A DNA stretch of 64,000 bases from NCBI RefSeq assembly GCF_040712315.1, contig NC_134024.1, positions 29,813,158 through 29,877,157 on the forward strand. The letters are read 5' to 3'. Made by a program: the position numbers and the translations under genes. Positions 35,421 through 48,100 of the stretch are shown here, piece after piece. Below the pieces are notes generated by a model that saw only the letters and a program-made list of their open reading frames with translations, was not told the origin of the DNA and did no database searches. This stretch comes from Castanea sativa (taxonomy: Eukaryota > Streptophyta > Magnoliopsida > Fagales > Fagaceae). Numbering within the stretch: the stretch's first letter is position 1; each line of letters begins with the position of its first letter.

Positions 35421-36490
35421 ATACAAGTTCATCACTGATAGTACCTCCTTAGGTGTTCCACGTTCTAGGGGTGCTCTAACTTTCGTCCATCTAGGACCTC
35501 CAAGTAGTATGACCCCTGCCTTTTACAGTTAATTACCCTGTAGGGTCCTTCCCAATTGGGTCCCAATTTTCCATAAGCTGGATTCCTAGTTGCTAAGGAG
35601 ACTCTTTTGAGAACAAGGTCCCCAACACTGAATCGTCTGGGTTTCACCATGGCATAATGTTGCCCAGCCATAAGATTCTTGTATCTTGCTGTCATTTGCT
35701 CTGCATCCATTCTTACCTCGTCAATAAGATCGAGGTCAAGACGAAGTTGTTCCCCATTCTCTCTCTCTTGATACTTCATCACTCGATGATTAACCATATG
35801 AACTTCTGCCGGTATGACGGCTTTACTTCCATAGGCTAGCTTAAAGGGGGTCTCTCCTGTTGGAGTTCGTACAGTCGTCCTGTAGGCCCAAAGAACACCT
35901 GGTAACTTGTCTGGCCATATCCCTTTTGCCCTCTCGAGCCGAGTCTTGATGATTTTCAGCAGGGAACGGTTCGCTACTTCTGCTTGTCCATTCGCCTATG
36001 GATGGGAGGGTGAGGAATAGTGATTCTTGATTCCAAAATGTTTGCAAAAGTCCTTGAAGGGTGCGTTGTTAAACTGACTTCCGTTATCCGATACTAGTAC
36101 CCTAGGTACTCCGAACCTACATAGAATATTCTTCCAAACAAATTTTTTAACATTTTGCTGAGTGATTGTTGCAAGAGGTTCGACCTTTACCCACTTGGTA
36201 AAGTAATCGATCCTTACTACCAAAAACTTCATTTGTCTGGTTCCTATGGGGAAGGGACCTAGGATATCCAGTCCCCACTGTGCAAAGGGCCATGGGGCCA
36301 TCATTGGGGTTTGGTACTCTGACGGCTGTCTAGGGACATTGCTATAGCGTTGACATTGGTCACATACCTTGACATAGGCCTTAGCATCTGCCTGCATTGT
36401 AAGCCAATAGTAGCCTGCACGGACGACCTTATGGACTAGTGATCTCGCTCCTGAATGATTTTCACATGCTCCTTCATGAATTTCCCTCAA
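35420..36490 (-). pseudogene. Integrase of element 2
   Basis: On the minus strand the HHCC finger reads HEGACENHSGARS ... CDQCQRYSN. The core has WGLDILGPFP, YFTKWVKVEP and VSDNGSQFNN, so the first two acidic residues are intact. After SHP an in-frame TAG at about 35998 interrupts the frame just before ANGQAE. Beyond the stop the frame continues through LWAYRTT and TPTGETPF to KLGPNWEGPYRVI near 35500, the GPY motif. No chromodomain follows, as expected for Tat/Athila. Confidence 0.88.
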
Positions 36491-36859
36491 AACATAGTTT
36501 GACTAGTCCGGATCCATGCACCTTAGGTAAGGTTAGGAAAAACCTCATTTGTATAGCACTTCGTTTATGAGAACGTATTTAGTTGCCCTGACCCTCAACT
36601 TCCTAGTTTTGTCTTTGTTTTCTAGAAGCCTTCCATCTTTAAGATAGATTACTATTGGACTTATCCAATTTTCTCCCCCTCCTATTTGTTGTATATCCGG
36701 AAAGTCTATGCTTGGCATATATTGGACGCTGTTGTACTCGTCCGTAACTCCTCCTGCTGAAGTTGCTTTCGCCAAGGCATCTGCTTTCATATTTTCCTCC
36801 TTAGGGAGTTAAAAAAAACTTACTGCTGAAAACTTTCATGCAAGTCGTTTCACTTTGCT

Positions 36860-37410
36860 GAGGTATTTCTTCATTCGATCTTCCTTGGCATCACACCATT
36901 TACTTGGTTGATGACTAGCTAAGAATCTCCTTTGACTATTATCGATTTCGCTCCTAAGGACTTAGCCAATTCCAGTCCTTTGAGTAGAGCTTCGTACTCA
37001 GCCTTGTTGTTGGTGGTTTGATACTGTAGACAAGTCGTGTACTCCAACTTATCACCCTCTGGGGACTTTTGTATGACTCCAATCCCTCCTACTTATAGTG
37101 TGGACGATTCGTCTACATTAATAATCCACCTTTCAACTCCTTCGTCTTTGTCCAACTCATTCTAGCTGGGGGTGAACTCTGCAATGAAATCTGTTAATGC
37201 CTGCGCCTTTATCATGCTCCTTGGAAGGTATTTGATGTCAAACTCGCTAAGTTCCACAGCCCACTGTATTAATCGTCCAGCGGCTTCCAACTTGTTCATT
37301 GCCTTCTTTATGGGATGATCTGTTAGGATGTTAATAACATGAGCTTGGAAATAATGCCTCAGTTTCCTAGAAGCCGTAATCAAGGCAAAAGTTAACTTCT
37401 CCATCATCGG
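36860..37410 (-). pseudogene. Dual RNase H region of element 2
   Basis: The first, RT-linked RNase H segment reads LTFALITASRKLRHYF ... ILTDHPIKKAMNK ... AVELSEFDIKYLPR. After a linker with stops, a second domain begins WIINVDESS and continues GGIGVIQKSPEG, NNKAEYEALLKGLELA and GDS-LVINQVNG. The second pattern is the archaeal-type RNase H that marks Tat-lineage elements. Stops include a TAG where Gln is expected in GDSQLV. Most important acidic positions are still readable. Confidence 0.78.
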
Positions 37411-37540
37411 GTATCATCCTTCCACTCCTCTCATCCCATGACTTGTGTAATAAACTGGTTTCTAGATTCTCCCTTCTTCTCTGACCAACGTTGAGCTTAC
37501 TGCATGTGGGGACATTGCCAAATACAAATACAGCTCTTCT

Positions 37541-38740
37541 TCAGGTACACAGACTCAGCAACGGCGCTGTCATGAGATATGTCTTCAAGTCTTGGAAGGT
37601 CTTTTGACACTCGTCTGTCCATTCAAATGCCTTCCTGAGGACTTTAAAGAATGACAAACACTTGTTAGTAGCTTTCGACACAAACCTGTTAAGGGCGGCA
37701 ACTCGTCCGGTAAGAGACTGGACTTCCTTGATATTTTTTGGGGGTTCCATATTCAGTATCGCCTGGATTTTGTCTGGATTTGCTTCAATTCCTCTGTGTG
37801 AAACCATGAACCCCAAAAACTTTCCCGATGAAACTCCAAAAGCACATTTGCTTGGATTTAATTTCATGTTATACCGCTGAAGTGTATTAAAAGTCTCTTG
37901 AAGGTCGTCCAAATGATTTCCCTCGTCCAGGCTCTTTACCAGCATATCATCTACATAATCCTCCACATTTTGCCTGATTTGAGGACGAAACATGTGGTTA
38001 ACCAGTCTTTGGTAAGTCGCCCCTGCGTTCTTCAAACCGAAGGGCATTATTTTGTAGCAATACAACCCTTGACTTGTAATGAATGAGGTTTTTTCTTGAT
38101 CCGCTTCATCCATCTTTATATGGTTGTAGCCTGAGAAGGCGTCCATGAAGCTCAGCATCCTGTGACCTGTCGTCGAGTCCACCAGCTGGTCAATGCGTGG
38201 TAATGGGTAACTATCCTTGGGGCAAGCTTTGTTTAAGTTAGTAAAGTCTACGCACATTCTCCACTTGCTGTTAGCTTTCTTTACCATGACTACGTTTGCC
38301 AACCAATCTGGATAATAAACTTCTCGGATGAACTCTGCGGTAACCAACTTCTGGACTTCTTCCTTGATGGCATTGTCTCGCTCAGGAGTAAAAACTCTTT
38401 TCTTTTGACGCATTGGTTTGGAATAGGGACACACGTTCAGGCTGTGAGTAATAATACTTGGATCAATACCAGGCATGTCTTCAGGACTCCAGGTAAAGAC
38501 ATTGAGGCTTTTCTTCAAAAATTGGACCAAAGCATGTTTTGCCTCTTCTTCCATGCTCGCCCCAATTCTAGTGAACTTCTCAAGCCTGTTCTCGTCCAAA
38601 GGGGCATCTTCTAACACCTCAGTGGGTTCCGCTGTGATTCTTCTCTCGTCTATACTCATTGTCTGTATATACTCGTCCATCGCCAGCATGGCTAGGTAGC
38701 ACTCTCTGGCGGCCAACTGATCTTCTTGTACTTGGCCCAC
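37541..38740 (-). pseudogene. Reverse transcriptase of element 2 (399-codon open stretch)
   Basis: This is the longest intact reading frame in the element. It contains KWRMCVDFTNLNKACPKDSYPLPRID, FMDAFSGYNHI (first catalytic Asp), LYCYKIMPFGLKNAGATYQR and VEDYVDDMLVKS (catalytic YVDD), then the thumb GFMVSHRGIEANPDKI. The frame breaks at 37541 by an apparent single-base indel within LSVPEEELYLY-like sequence before RNase H. Domain integrity suggests fairly recent loss, but the surrounding gag-pol has stops. Confidence 0.92.
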
Positions 38741-40656
38741 TCCGTGCTCGGTCGAGAATTTGATGGACGAGTGATAGGTAGAGGTTACCGCCTTCCAACT
38801 ATTCAGAGTTGGTCTTCCAATAATTGCATTATATGACGATGCACAATCAACAACAAGGAGATTTACCTCTTTGGTTATCTGCTGTGGATATGCTCAAACG
38901 ACCATTGGTAATGTGATGGTGCCCATTGGTTGCACCTTCATTCCTCCGAATCCCACCAATGGCGAATTCACTGGTCGAAGCTAATCTCGTCCTAGCCTCA
39001 TTTGCTGGAAGGCGAGGTAATACAAAATGTCCGCAGAACTGCCATTGTCTATCAACATCCTCCTAGTCATGTAGTCAGCAATGAGTAGGGTGATGACTAT
39101 CGCATCATCGTGTGGGTGGTGAAGTCGTCCTGCGTCCTCGTCTGTGAACATAATGGCCTGCTCGTCTACTTCCCTCGTCTTAGGAGGTCGTCCAGACATC
39201 TGGATGTTCTGCACCACCTTCAAGTATGTCTTCCTCGACTTGGATGATTGCGCTATCGAGTTTCCTCTGATAATTACTCTTATCTCTCCTAGTGGGGGTC
39301 GTGATGACTCTTCCACCTTCGCTTTCAATTTCTTATCTCTCTGGTCTCGTCCAAGGAAGTTCCTTAGCTTTCCTTGTCTAATGAGATTCTCTATCTGCTG
39401 CTTCAAATTAAAGTACTTGTCCGTGTCATGCCCGTGGTCTTTATGAAAGCGGCAATACTTGCTCCTATTGCGCTTGTTAGGATCTCCTTTCATCTTATTC
39501 GGCCATTTCAAGGATGGATCATCCTTGATCTGCATAAGAACCTGCTCTAGTGGCATAGTCAGGGGTGTATATTGCTGATTCTCGCTGAGGAACTTGCCTT
39601 CTTACCATCCTTGTCTTTTCTCTCGTCTACATGAGCCTTCTTTGGACGAGGTCGCTGATCTGAGTAACGTTGGTGGTCCACTTCCAAGCGCTCTATTTTT
39701 TTTCACTTCTTAGCTATGATAGCGTCCTCATCATTCATGAAATTCTGGGCTGAATGGACGAGTTTGGCCATAGTCTATGGTTCCTGCTCGTAGAGCTTAT
39801 GGATGAACAAGTCAGAATTGACCCCATTGTGGAAAGCGGCCAACAATAACTTGTCATCCATTTCGTCCACTGTTAAGGCTTCCCTATTAAACTGGGTAAT
39901 GAAGGACCGCAAACTCTTATTTTTCCCTTACTCTATAGTTAGCAAACTAGAAGAGGAATGCTTATGGCGTTGTCCTCCAATGAAATTATTGACAAACAAC
40001 TTACTTAACTCTTCAAATGATCTCGCTGAGTTTGGGGGTATTTTGCTGAACCACACCTGCGCTGGTCCGTTAAGTGTAGTAGGGAAAGCTCTGCTTATAA
40101 TCTCGTCCGGGACCCCTTAAAGGTGCATGGTCGTCTTGAAAGTAGCAATGTGATCACACGGGTCACGATTTCCATCATACAAATCCAAAGAAGGCATTTT
40201 GAATTTCGGAGGTAGGGGATGACTGTTGATGGAAGCCGTGAAAGGGGAGTCCGTTTGGTGAACTAAATCATCCACTGGGTTTGCTTGCCTCATGTTCTCC
40301 CTCATCTCATTCATGGCTTTTCTTATTTGGTCTATCTCTCTTTCCAAGTGTGGCACTCTTCTTGAAGCAGTATCCCTTGTTTGATTTTCGGACTCAACAT
40401 TTTCTCCTCCACCTTCCTAACTCTGGGCTCGTCCTTCCATGTGCCCATCTTGGCGCTGCCTCCTAAGGTTGATCTCCCTGTTCAACTCTTGATTTTGACG
40501 AGTCAGTTCTGCCATAGCGGTAGCCATGGATTGTATATGTTGAATAGAAGGCGGTTGCATGATAGACGCTGACCTGCGATCGCGAAGGGGATTACTAGAA
40601 GCATCCCTACTTTCCTGGTGGCTTGGGCTGGTAGCCCTTGATCTTGTTCGAACCAT
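38741..40656 (-). pseudogene. gag and aspartic protease of element 2
   Basis: From MVRTRSRA at 40656 the minus strand gives one gag frame interrupted by in-frame stops. It holds PFTASINSHPLPPKFKMPSL, DPCDHIATFKT and FSKIPPNS, the capsid-like retrotransposon gag region. A nucleocapsid-like stretch YCRFHKDHGHDTDKYF has its last Cys position replaced by Tyr. Protease follows with IDNGSSADILYY (active-site Asp codon at 39047-39049), then VVDCASSYNAIIGRPTLN near 38830. At five gag stops a single C-to-T change restores Gln or Arg. A frameshift lies near 39600. Not translatable as read. Confidence 0.87.
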
Positions 40657-40746
40657 TCAGCCTTTTGTCTGGGAAAGGCTAATCGTTGACAACAAAACAG
40701 ATAATCGAACGAAAAGAACAGTGATGTTCCCATAGACGGCGCCAAC

Positions 40747-41371
40747 TGATGATGCGAAGAAAATCAGTAGGCTGGATGCTTTGGACTTGAAAGGAATACG
40801 TGCTCTTTCGATGGCCTGGAAAAGAAAGAAAAGCGATCAAAGGTGACCGGGATTGCCGGCCAAGAACCCTCCGATGACAAAGTTAGTTTTCTATCTATAT
40901 TTTCAGAGTTCCAACTTTTTGGGAAATATAAAACGTACATTTTTCTGGTCTGAATGAGTGTTTATATAGTGTCCTAGGAACAGTTATTGGGTTTGTAACC
41001 TCCCCTAGATCTGAGGAGGTGCAAGAGTTCAAGGATAACTTCCACAACCGTTTAGGAGTTATATTTTCTCATATAACGGTCACCAGAAGTTATGTGTATG
41101 TTACGGAGTGGTGACATGTACTCAGGAATTTCGAAGTGTAAAAGGCTCGTCCAGGGGTCCTCCTGTTGTATATACCTTGCTTCTAAAGGAGGTTGTTCAT
41201 CTTATGGACGAACCCCTTCAGGACGGGGTTGACAGCTTTCCTAGGACGAGTAGATGCGGTTGTGCCATGGACGACCATGAACGTTAGCCTCGTCCTAGTG
41301 CTTTCTTTGGATGACTACTGGTGTGGATGATCATGGACGGTCCGGAGTATATTTTTCTTCATTCCTCATCA
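40747..41371 (-). repeat. 5' LTR of element 2 (625 bp)
   Basis: Begins TGATGATGCG and ends CCTCATCA, followed by ATCAC. The primer-binding site at 40727-40744 lies immediately left of it, which sets the minus-strand orientation. Confidence 0.94.
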
Positions 41372-41376
41372 ATCAC

Positions 41377-42163
41377 CATAATAATTTCATAACAAAATAT
41401 ATAGCTACAAAGTGCAGGCAAAGTTGAAATAGTTGATGACCTCAGTTCCATTTTTAGAGAATTTCATAATTTATATGTATATATTAAATATTTTTTGAGA
41501 TTAGTAAGAAATATTTATTAAATAATCCCCACCCCGGCCCACATAATCTTAATACTATTTGCAAGGAAATTAATACTAATTAATACCCTAGACAACCGTA
41601 GCCGTTTCTTGAGGTAAAAAATCATTTAACCAAAAAAAAGAAAAAAAAAATGAAAACCAAAGAAAAAGGTAAAAAATGAAAAGCTGAGAAATTGTGTACG
41701 CAAGAACAAGAAGACCAAAGGCGATGCAGAAGCGGTCAAATCGAAACATATCCTCGTCTTAAAAAGTCACACTTATCCGACGTGGCGAAATCTAAGTGGT
41801 CAAGCTTACTCAAACCTTAATACGCCTTTCAGTACTCTAAAAAACTCAGTTCCAAGATTTCGAAAACACACACTCTCTGTACTCTCCCAATCTCAAAACG
41901 ACAGTTACCTAAACAGCATACGTGTGACGAGCTCTGACCAATAAAAACCCTCCACGTCGAAAATATACCACACTTGGAGCGAGTAGCTTCGTCACCAGAA
42001 CTCAGCGCGAGTAGGAAATGAAAAAAAAAAAGCTCACGTGCGTGGCACTTCCCATGTTTGTCTCGCTCTCTCTCTCTACTCTTTTGCTGTGCCTTAAAAA
42101 ACCCCCCCCAAATCTCTCACACTTTCTCAGCACAAACACACAGACATAGAGAATTTAGCAGCA
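41377..42163 (+). promoter_or_regulatory. Promoter and 5' UTR of the PDI gene
   Basis: The left part (41377-41700) is AT-rich repeat-like DNA. The proximal part has a GACGTGGC element at 41779-41786, an exact ERSE at 41938-41956 and a G-box CACGTG at 42035-42040. A (CT)n tract follows at about 42061-42080, then the probable 5' UTR. No clear TATA box was found. Confidence 0.6.
41938..41956 (+). promoter_or_regulatory. ER stress response element (ERSE), CCAAT-N9-CCACG
   Basis: CCAAT at 41938-41942, nine bases, then CCACG at 41952-41956, followed by TC. This matches the ERSE consensus exactly, including spacing. It lies about 208 bp upstream of the PDI start codon. In plants ERSEs recruit NF-Y with bZIP28/bZIP60 in the unfolded protein response, and PDI genes are known targets, so the site fits the gene. 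Confidence 0.8.
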
Positions 42164-45100
42164 ATGGCGATTAGGGTTTCGATTTTCTTTTTTCTGTTTG
42201 CTTTGACGATCTTCGCTTCGTCGTCGTTTACTAGAATCAGCGCTGAAGAAGCGGAATCGAAGGAGTTTGTTCTCACCTTGGACCACACCAACTTCTCCGA
42301 CATTGTTAGCAAGCAAGACTTCATCGTTGTTGAGTTCTACGCCCCATGGTATAATTACGATTCTTGTTTTTTCATAGATCTGCGTTGTACTTCTAATCTG
42401 TTCTAATTGTTTTCATCTTTATATTTGAATTCTCAATTGTGATTTGGAACATTTGTGAATCAATTTTTCAATTTGCTTTTGCTTTTGCATATGAATTTAA
42501 GACTTGTTTTTGTGAATTCAAGCTCAAGTTGACTACTTTTCCTGCATGTAGTGTTTAGATTAACGCATAAGATAATGAGAATTTTAACATTTGATTTAAA
42601 TCGGAAAGTTTTTAAGATTTTTTTTTTTATATATACTTTTTGTCTTGATTATTTGTGACAATTTTAGATTGGAAATGTTAAGAAATTAGGGGAATTATAA
42701 TTTCAAATTAAGAGTTGGTTTTTCTGAATTCAAGATCGAGTTGTCTTCTTTTTCTGCATGTAGTGTTTAGATTAATTTATTATATATATATATATATATA
42801 TAAAGAGTTGAGGATTTTATTTTTATACATGCTTTTTGTCTGTATATCTGTTTTTAATATTTGGGTATATTTAAATAAAAGATATTGGATCTGAGATTGA
42901 ATCTTGCCTTTACCAAAGTTAGTTACTATTATATAGATGATCACAGGTCCAATGGGCCCTTTATTGGACAAAAACTATAGATAGTTAATGCTTCCCAAGC
43001 GAATTCGAATTTGAAGTAAAAAAAAAAAAAGGTTTGGAATTCGAATTTATATATGAATATTTAATTTAATTCCATGGATTCGATATAGTAATTTGCTTTG
43101 GTGAAAATTGAATCAATTTTACCATGATAGCTATCATTGATTAGTTGGTATTATAGTAAAGTCAATTTTAGCGGGCTTTTGTGTATCAATTACAGGCCAT
43201 TGGTGGGAAATGTCATGAGGATTCAATTTCCACTATTTTGTATGCAATGCCTATCTTAATTTGAAGCAATTTTTATGTAGAAGTTATATGCTTGAGTTTC
43301 CAATTTATGTGTTGTGTATAGCTAAATGTATACATGCAATGATTGAATTGGAAAAACAAAGTGGTAAAGAAATGTGCTTATAAGTTTGTACAGAAGGGTT
43401 GTAAATCCTTCTTCTCTTTCTTTGTCTGTGCCTGTTTGTTAGGTCTCTTTTTCAATTTTAATGTTTTACCTTTTTATTTCCTTTTCTTCTAGGTGTGGCC
43501 ACTGTAAGAAGCTTGCTCCAGAGGTAATAAGTCCTTCTAAATTAGAGTGTTTAAATATGGTTTTATTCCACATTTTGGATAGTTTCTGAGGTGGTAACCT
43601 TGTTTTCGTTCATTTTGTTGACCACATAAATAACCTTCTTTTGTAGTATGAGAAAGCTGCATCTGTATTGAGCAGTCATGACCCTCCAATTACTCTAGCA
43701 AAAGTTGATGCCAATGAAGAAGTAAACAAAGAGCTTGCAACCGAATTTGAGGTTAAGGGTTTCCCCACAATTAAAATTTTAAGAAATGGAGGAAAGCATG
43801 CTCAAGAGTACAAAGGTCCGCGTGATGCAGATGGTATTGTTGCTTATTTGAAGAAACAAAGAGGCCCTGCATCTGCTGAAATAAAATCTGTGGAAGATGC
43901 TAGCAGTCTTATTGATGACAAGAAGATCTTCATTGTATGTGCTTGATGCTATGTGCTTTTTTTGTTTGTTTGTTTCCCCCCTCCCCCCCCCCCCCCCTAA
44001 ATTGTAGTCTATAAACACATATTTACATATCCATACAGGTTGGTGTATTCCCAAAATTTTCTGGGGAGGAGTTTGAGAATTTCACAGCTCTTGCCGAAAA
44101 ATTGCGCTCTGAGTACGAGTTTGGTCATACTTCAGATGCCAAATTCCTTCCACGTGGGGAATCATCAGTGACTGGGCCCATAGTTAGGCTGTTCAAGCCA
44201 TTTGATGAACTTTTTGTTGATTTCCAGGTATCATAGATTTAATAAATTTCAGAACAGATGGTTTTATCTTTTTTATATGTTAATTGCAGGTTTAAAAAAA
44301 AAAAAAAAATTAAATACTAATTTGTTTTAATATGTACATGCATGCAGGACTTCCATGTGGATGCTTTAGAGAAGTTTGTTGAAGGATCCAGTTTGCCTGT
44401 TGTGACCGTCTTTAATAGCGATCCAAACAACCATCCCTTTGTTGTCAAATTCTTTAACAGTCCCAACGCTAAGGTATTTGATTAATCAAGTATATTTCCT
44501 TTGTCTACTAATTTGGTTTTGTACATGGTAAAGAACCCACTGTTGCTGCAACACACGACATTGTTGACTCAGTCCCTCTCTTTCTCTCTCTTTTATTAAA
44601 TTTTTTAATTTTTAAGTAACAAATATCATTAAATGGGTAGAGGTTATGAACTCTCACCTTACGTGCATGAAAATATGTAGTGGGGATTGGTCTTATCTGA
44701 TGGGATGAGTAACATCAGTAAGAAAGCACAAAAAAGAGACTCAAGTAAGACCCAAAATGAAGGCTCTTAACCTGGCTCCACAACATAGACTCTACAACAA
44801 GGATCAAGTCAAAAATCTTTATGAATTTGTCTATCCTTCCTTTCATATACATAAAAATAGTGCATAGTGACATTTGTCTCCATTCTCCCCAAACCTCAAT
44901 ATAGTTTTGGATTTTTTTTCTTCATTTTAGACACCTACTCTTAGGAAACCAATAGGAAGTACCACAAATGAAGGGGGTTGTTTTTTTATTTTTATCCCAG
45001 TGTGGGTTTTGCAACTCTCTCTCTCGCACATTAACTTTATATTTATTTCTTCAATGTTGTGTTTTGATATGTGTGGCAATCCTCTTCTCGCTTTGGGTTT

Positions 45101-48100
45101 GGGTTTGGATTTTCTCTAATTTTGGATTGTTGTAATGCTTGCTGGGTTATCATTTCACTGGGACATGCATTAATCTTGCAGGTCCGTTTTCTGCATTTTG
45201 TCTCTTTCAATAATTTATGTATAATTTCGCACTTATAAAAAAAGAGTATAATTTCTATTTTCTCCCGTAGATACTATTGATCATCTTCTAAATAGAAGTT
45301 TTGGAAATTGGTAGGCCATGTTGTTCTTGAACTTCAGCAATGAAGTTGCTGATCCCTTTCAATCAAAGTATCGCGAAGTTGCTGAGCAATTTAAAGGAGA
45401 AGGAATAAGCTTTCTGATTGGAGATCTGGATGCTAGTCAAGGTGCCTTCCAGGTTAGTATGTTTGCATCCTATGACTGGTTTTGGTTATTTACTCAGTAT
45501 GTTCCTTTGATGTGGTAAATGTTTTGGTTTGTATGATCAGTATTTTGGACTTAGCGAAGATCAAGTGCCTCTAATCATCATCCAGAAGGATAATGGACAG
45601 AAATATTTGAAAGCAAACTTGGAGCCGGATCATATTGCACCTTGGGTGAAAGCATACAAGGTGATCCTTGCTTTTTTTTGTTTTTTTTTTCATGTAGGAT
45701 ACATGTAAAGCAAAAGTAGCTTTTAGGATGGACTATGTTCTTGATAACTTTATCCTTTTTCCAGTGATAGGATATTGTGGACATAGATTTCCTTTGTATT
45801 TTATTTTATTTTAGTTTTTTGGGTGTGTGCTTGTTTGTGGTAAAAATGTTTTGGGGGTGGGGGTGGGTTTGGAATCCATTTAATTCCATTCTGACTGAAG
45901 AACACAATTGCAGGATGGTGAAGTCCCGGCATATAAAAAGTCAGAGCCTATTCCTGAATCTAACAATGAGCCTGTGAAAGTGGTTGTTGCTGATACCCTG
46001 CAGGACATAGTTTTCAACTCTGGAAAGAATGGTGAGTAAAACTAACTTTATTCATGTCATGTATTGGTGTGTAAGTCTGCTTACTCTGTTGCTTTGATGT
46101 TTGGTGCGGCTAAGCATTCCTGTCCTTTAGTGCTGTACCTTTTTTTTTTTTTAATGTACAATTCTATTTCTTTTCTGTAAAATAGGATTATTCTGTAGTG
46201 GAGATATTTTAATTGAGGGAGCAACACATGCTGTCTTAACCTTGAACTGTGTGGACTAAGTACAGCTTTTGAATTTGGATTAGATAAGCATCCAACAATT
46301 AATGCCAATATTTTTTTGACCAAATTCCTCTGCCTCCTCCATTAAACAACGTTGGGAGGGTGCATGATATGTATTTACCTATAAAGAGAATTCCAAAAAT
46401 TGCTCTATGCAGAGGTGTTTGTTTCCATCAATAGGATATATTTGTTCACTTGATCCTTATGGCATGTGGACAAAATCTCTAATTGGATCAATATAATATC
46501 TGATGCTTTCCAAATCATGCTATTTTAAACTGTGTTAAACATGGTGCTTTCTGTTGTCAACTTGTCATCAAAATGATTTATATTATTCTCCTTATTCTTT
46601 ACACATCGCATTTGTAAAGACTTGTTGTATTTCTTGCTTCCGTCCTGTGATATGATTCCTAATCATGTTCTTCTCTGTCTCTGTGCGTTGGTTGGGGGAG
46701 GTGGGGTGGGGTAGGGTGGGGAGGGGAGCTACCATAAGTTTAGGAACTGTGAAGACATCTAAGTTTGCTGTAGTATAAAAGATTTTGTTTTTGACTAACC
46801 TTGGAAAAATGTCGGGGAAAGATCTGTGGAAAACATAATGATTTTGATATGTTGTCTATGGATGTCCTTGCATTGTTTTGTGAGTGAGTTAAAATTCTCC
46901 GTGAATGAAAAATTATATTCAAAATCTGCAATCAGTGAAAGCCCAATTTTAAGGTCATTTCCTCAATACTTAATTTGCACATAAATTGTCTGCCCCTATA
47001 AAATAGCTGTATTTTTTTTTTCTGCTTTTTTCTTCCTTCGTGATTTAAATTGGTGGATGAGGCCATGAAAGATTTATGATATCTACAGAACTTCGAGTTC
47101 AAATCTTCTATCCCACTTTTCCTACTCCATTCTATACTCCACCAATAAAAACTTGTCATGTGTTTACCTAATTAATTAAATACTACTATTGATTAATAAC
47201 CGTAGCATTAATAAGTCAATAATGATAGTATTTAATTAATTAGATGAACACGTGGCAAGTTTTTATTAGTGGAGTATAGAGTGGAGCAGGAAAAAGTGGG
47301 ACAGAAGATTTGGACTCCAGAACTTCTACTGGTTAGTTCTATTGTTGTGAAGTTATGATAATGGAGGATTTTGTTTAAAGAATTGAATTGCTTTAGGGTA
47401 TGGGGACCAAGAAAAACTGATATATATACTACTAGGGGTGTCCACGGGTTGGTCGGGGTCGGATTAATGCCCAACCTGCAACCGACCTGCTTACATCAGG
47501 TGGACGGCTGAACAACCCGCCACCGACCGTAGACGACCTCGGGTCTAGTCAAATCGGACTCCGATGGATAATGGTTGGGTCGGTCGGCCTCATACTGAGT
47601 TACAATCACCGGATTTTTGCTGGATCGAAGCTCAAAATTAACACATCAAGCCCAAATTTGAGCGACAATCACAGATCTAAGCATAAATTGAAGCAAAAAC
47701 ATCACATGAAGCTCAAATTTGAGCGAAAAATTCATCTCTATCGCCGGAAGCACCAAATCTTTGCCGGATCGAAGCTCAAAGTCCCCACATCAAGCCCAGA
47801 TTTGAGTGAAAATCACCGGATCTAAGCAAAAATCGAAGCAAAAACCATCACTTCAAGCTTAGATTTGAGCGAAAAATTCATCTCTATCGCCGGATATAAG
47901 TGAAAATCGAAGCGCAATCTTCATCTCACCGCTGGATCAAGCGTAGATCTAAGCAAAATCTTCATCTCTCCGCCGGATCTAAGGAAGAAAACCCAGATTT
48001 TCACCGGATCTAACCAAAAACTACCAAACGTTCACTGGAATATTGATGAATCTGAACGGATCTATGTAACTCCGGCCTTCTTTCATGGGTTTCCTCGGTT

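Larger units (their letters stand above)
31157..41371 (-). mobile_element. Ty3/gypsy Tat-type LTR retrotransposon (element 2), 10.2 kb
   Basis: Target duplication ATCAC flanks it (31152-31156, 41372-41376). The LTR termini are TGATGA and TCATCA (left copy mutated to TAATGA). Coding runs on the minus strand. Read on the minus strand, the primer-binding site TGGCGCCGTCTATGGGAA lies 2 nt inside the right LTR, and the polypurine tract ACAAAGGGGTAAC abuts the left LTR. Gene order is gag, protease, RT, RNase H, second RNase H, integrase. A plus-strand multi-exon antisense ORF occupies the 3' region. LTRs differ at roughly 6-7% of positions by eye, so it is older than element 1. It inserted into the third copy of the local triplication. 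Confidence 0.94.

Noticed and set aside
41430..41560. Sequence right of element 2 resembling 27240-27490
   Set aside because: Similarity is short and AT-rich and no boundaries or duplications could be found, so it was not called as a separate element.
47571..47825. 84-codon ORF with an internal repeat (AGSKLK twice)
   Set aside because: The repeat is the DNA-level degenerate tandem repeat of a hAT element, not a protein feature.
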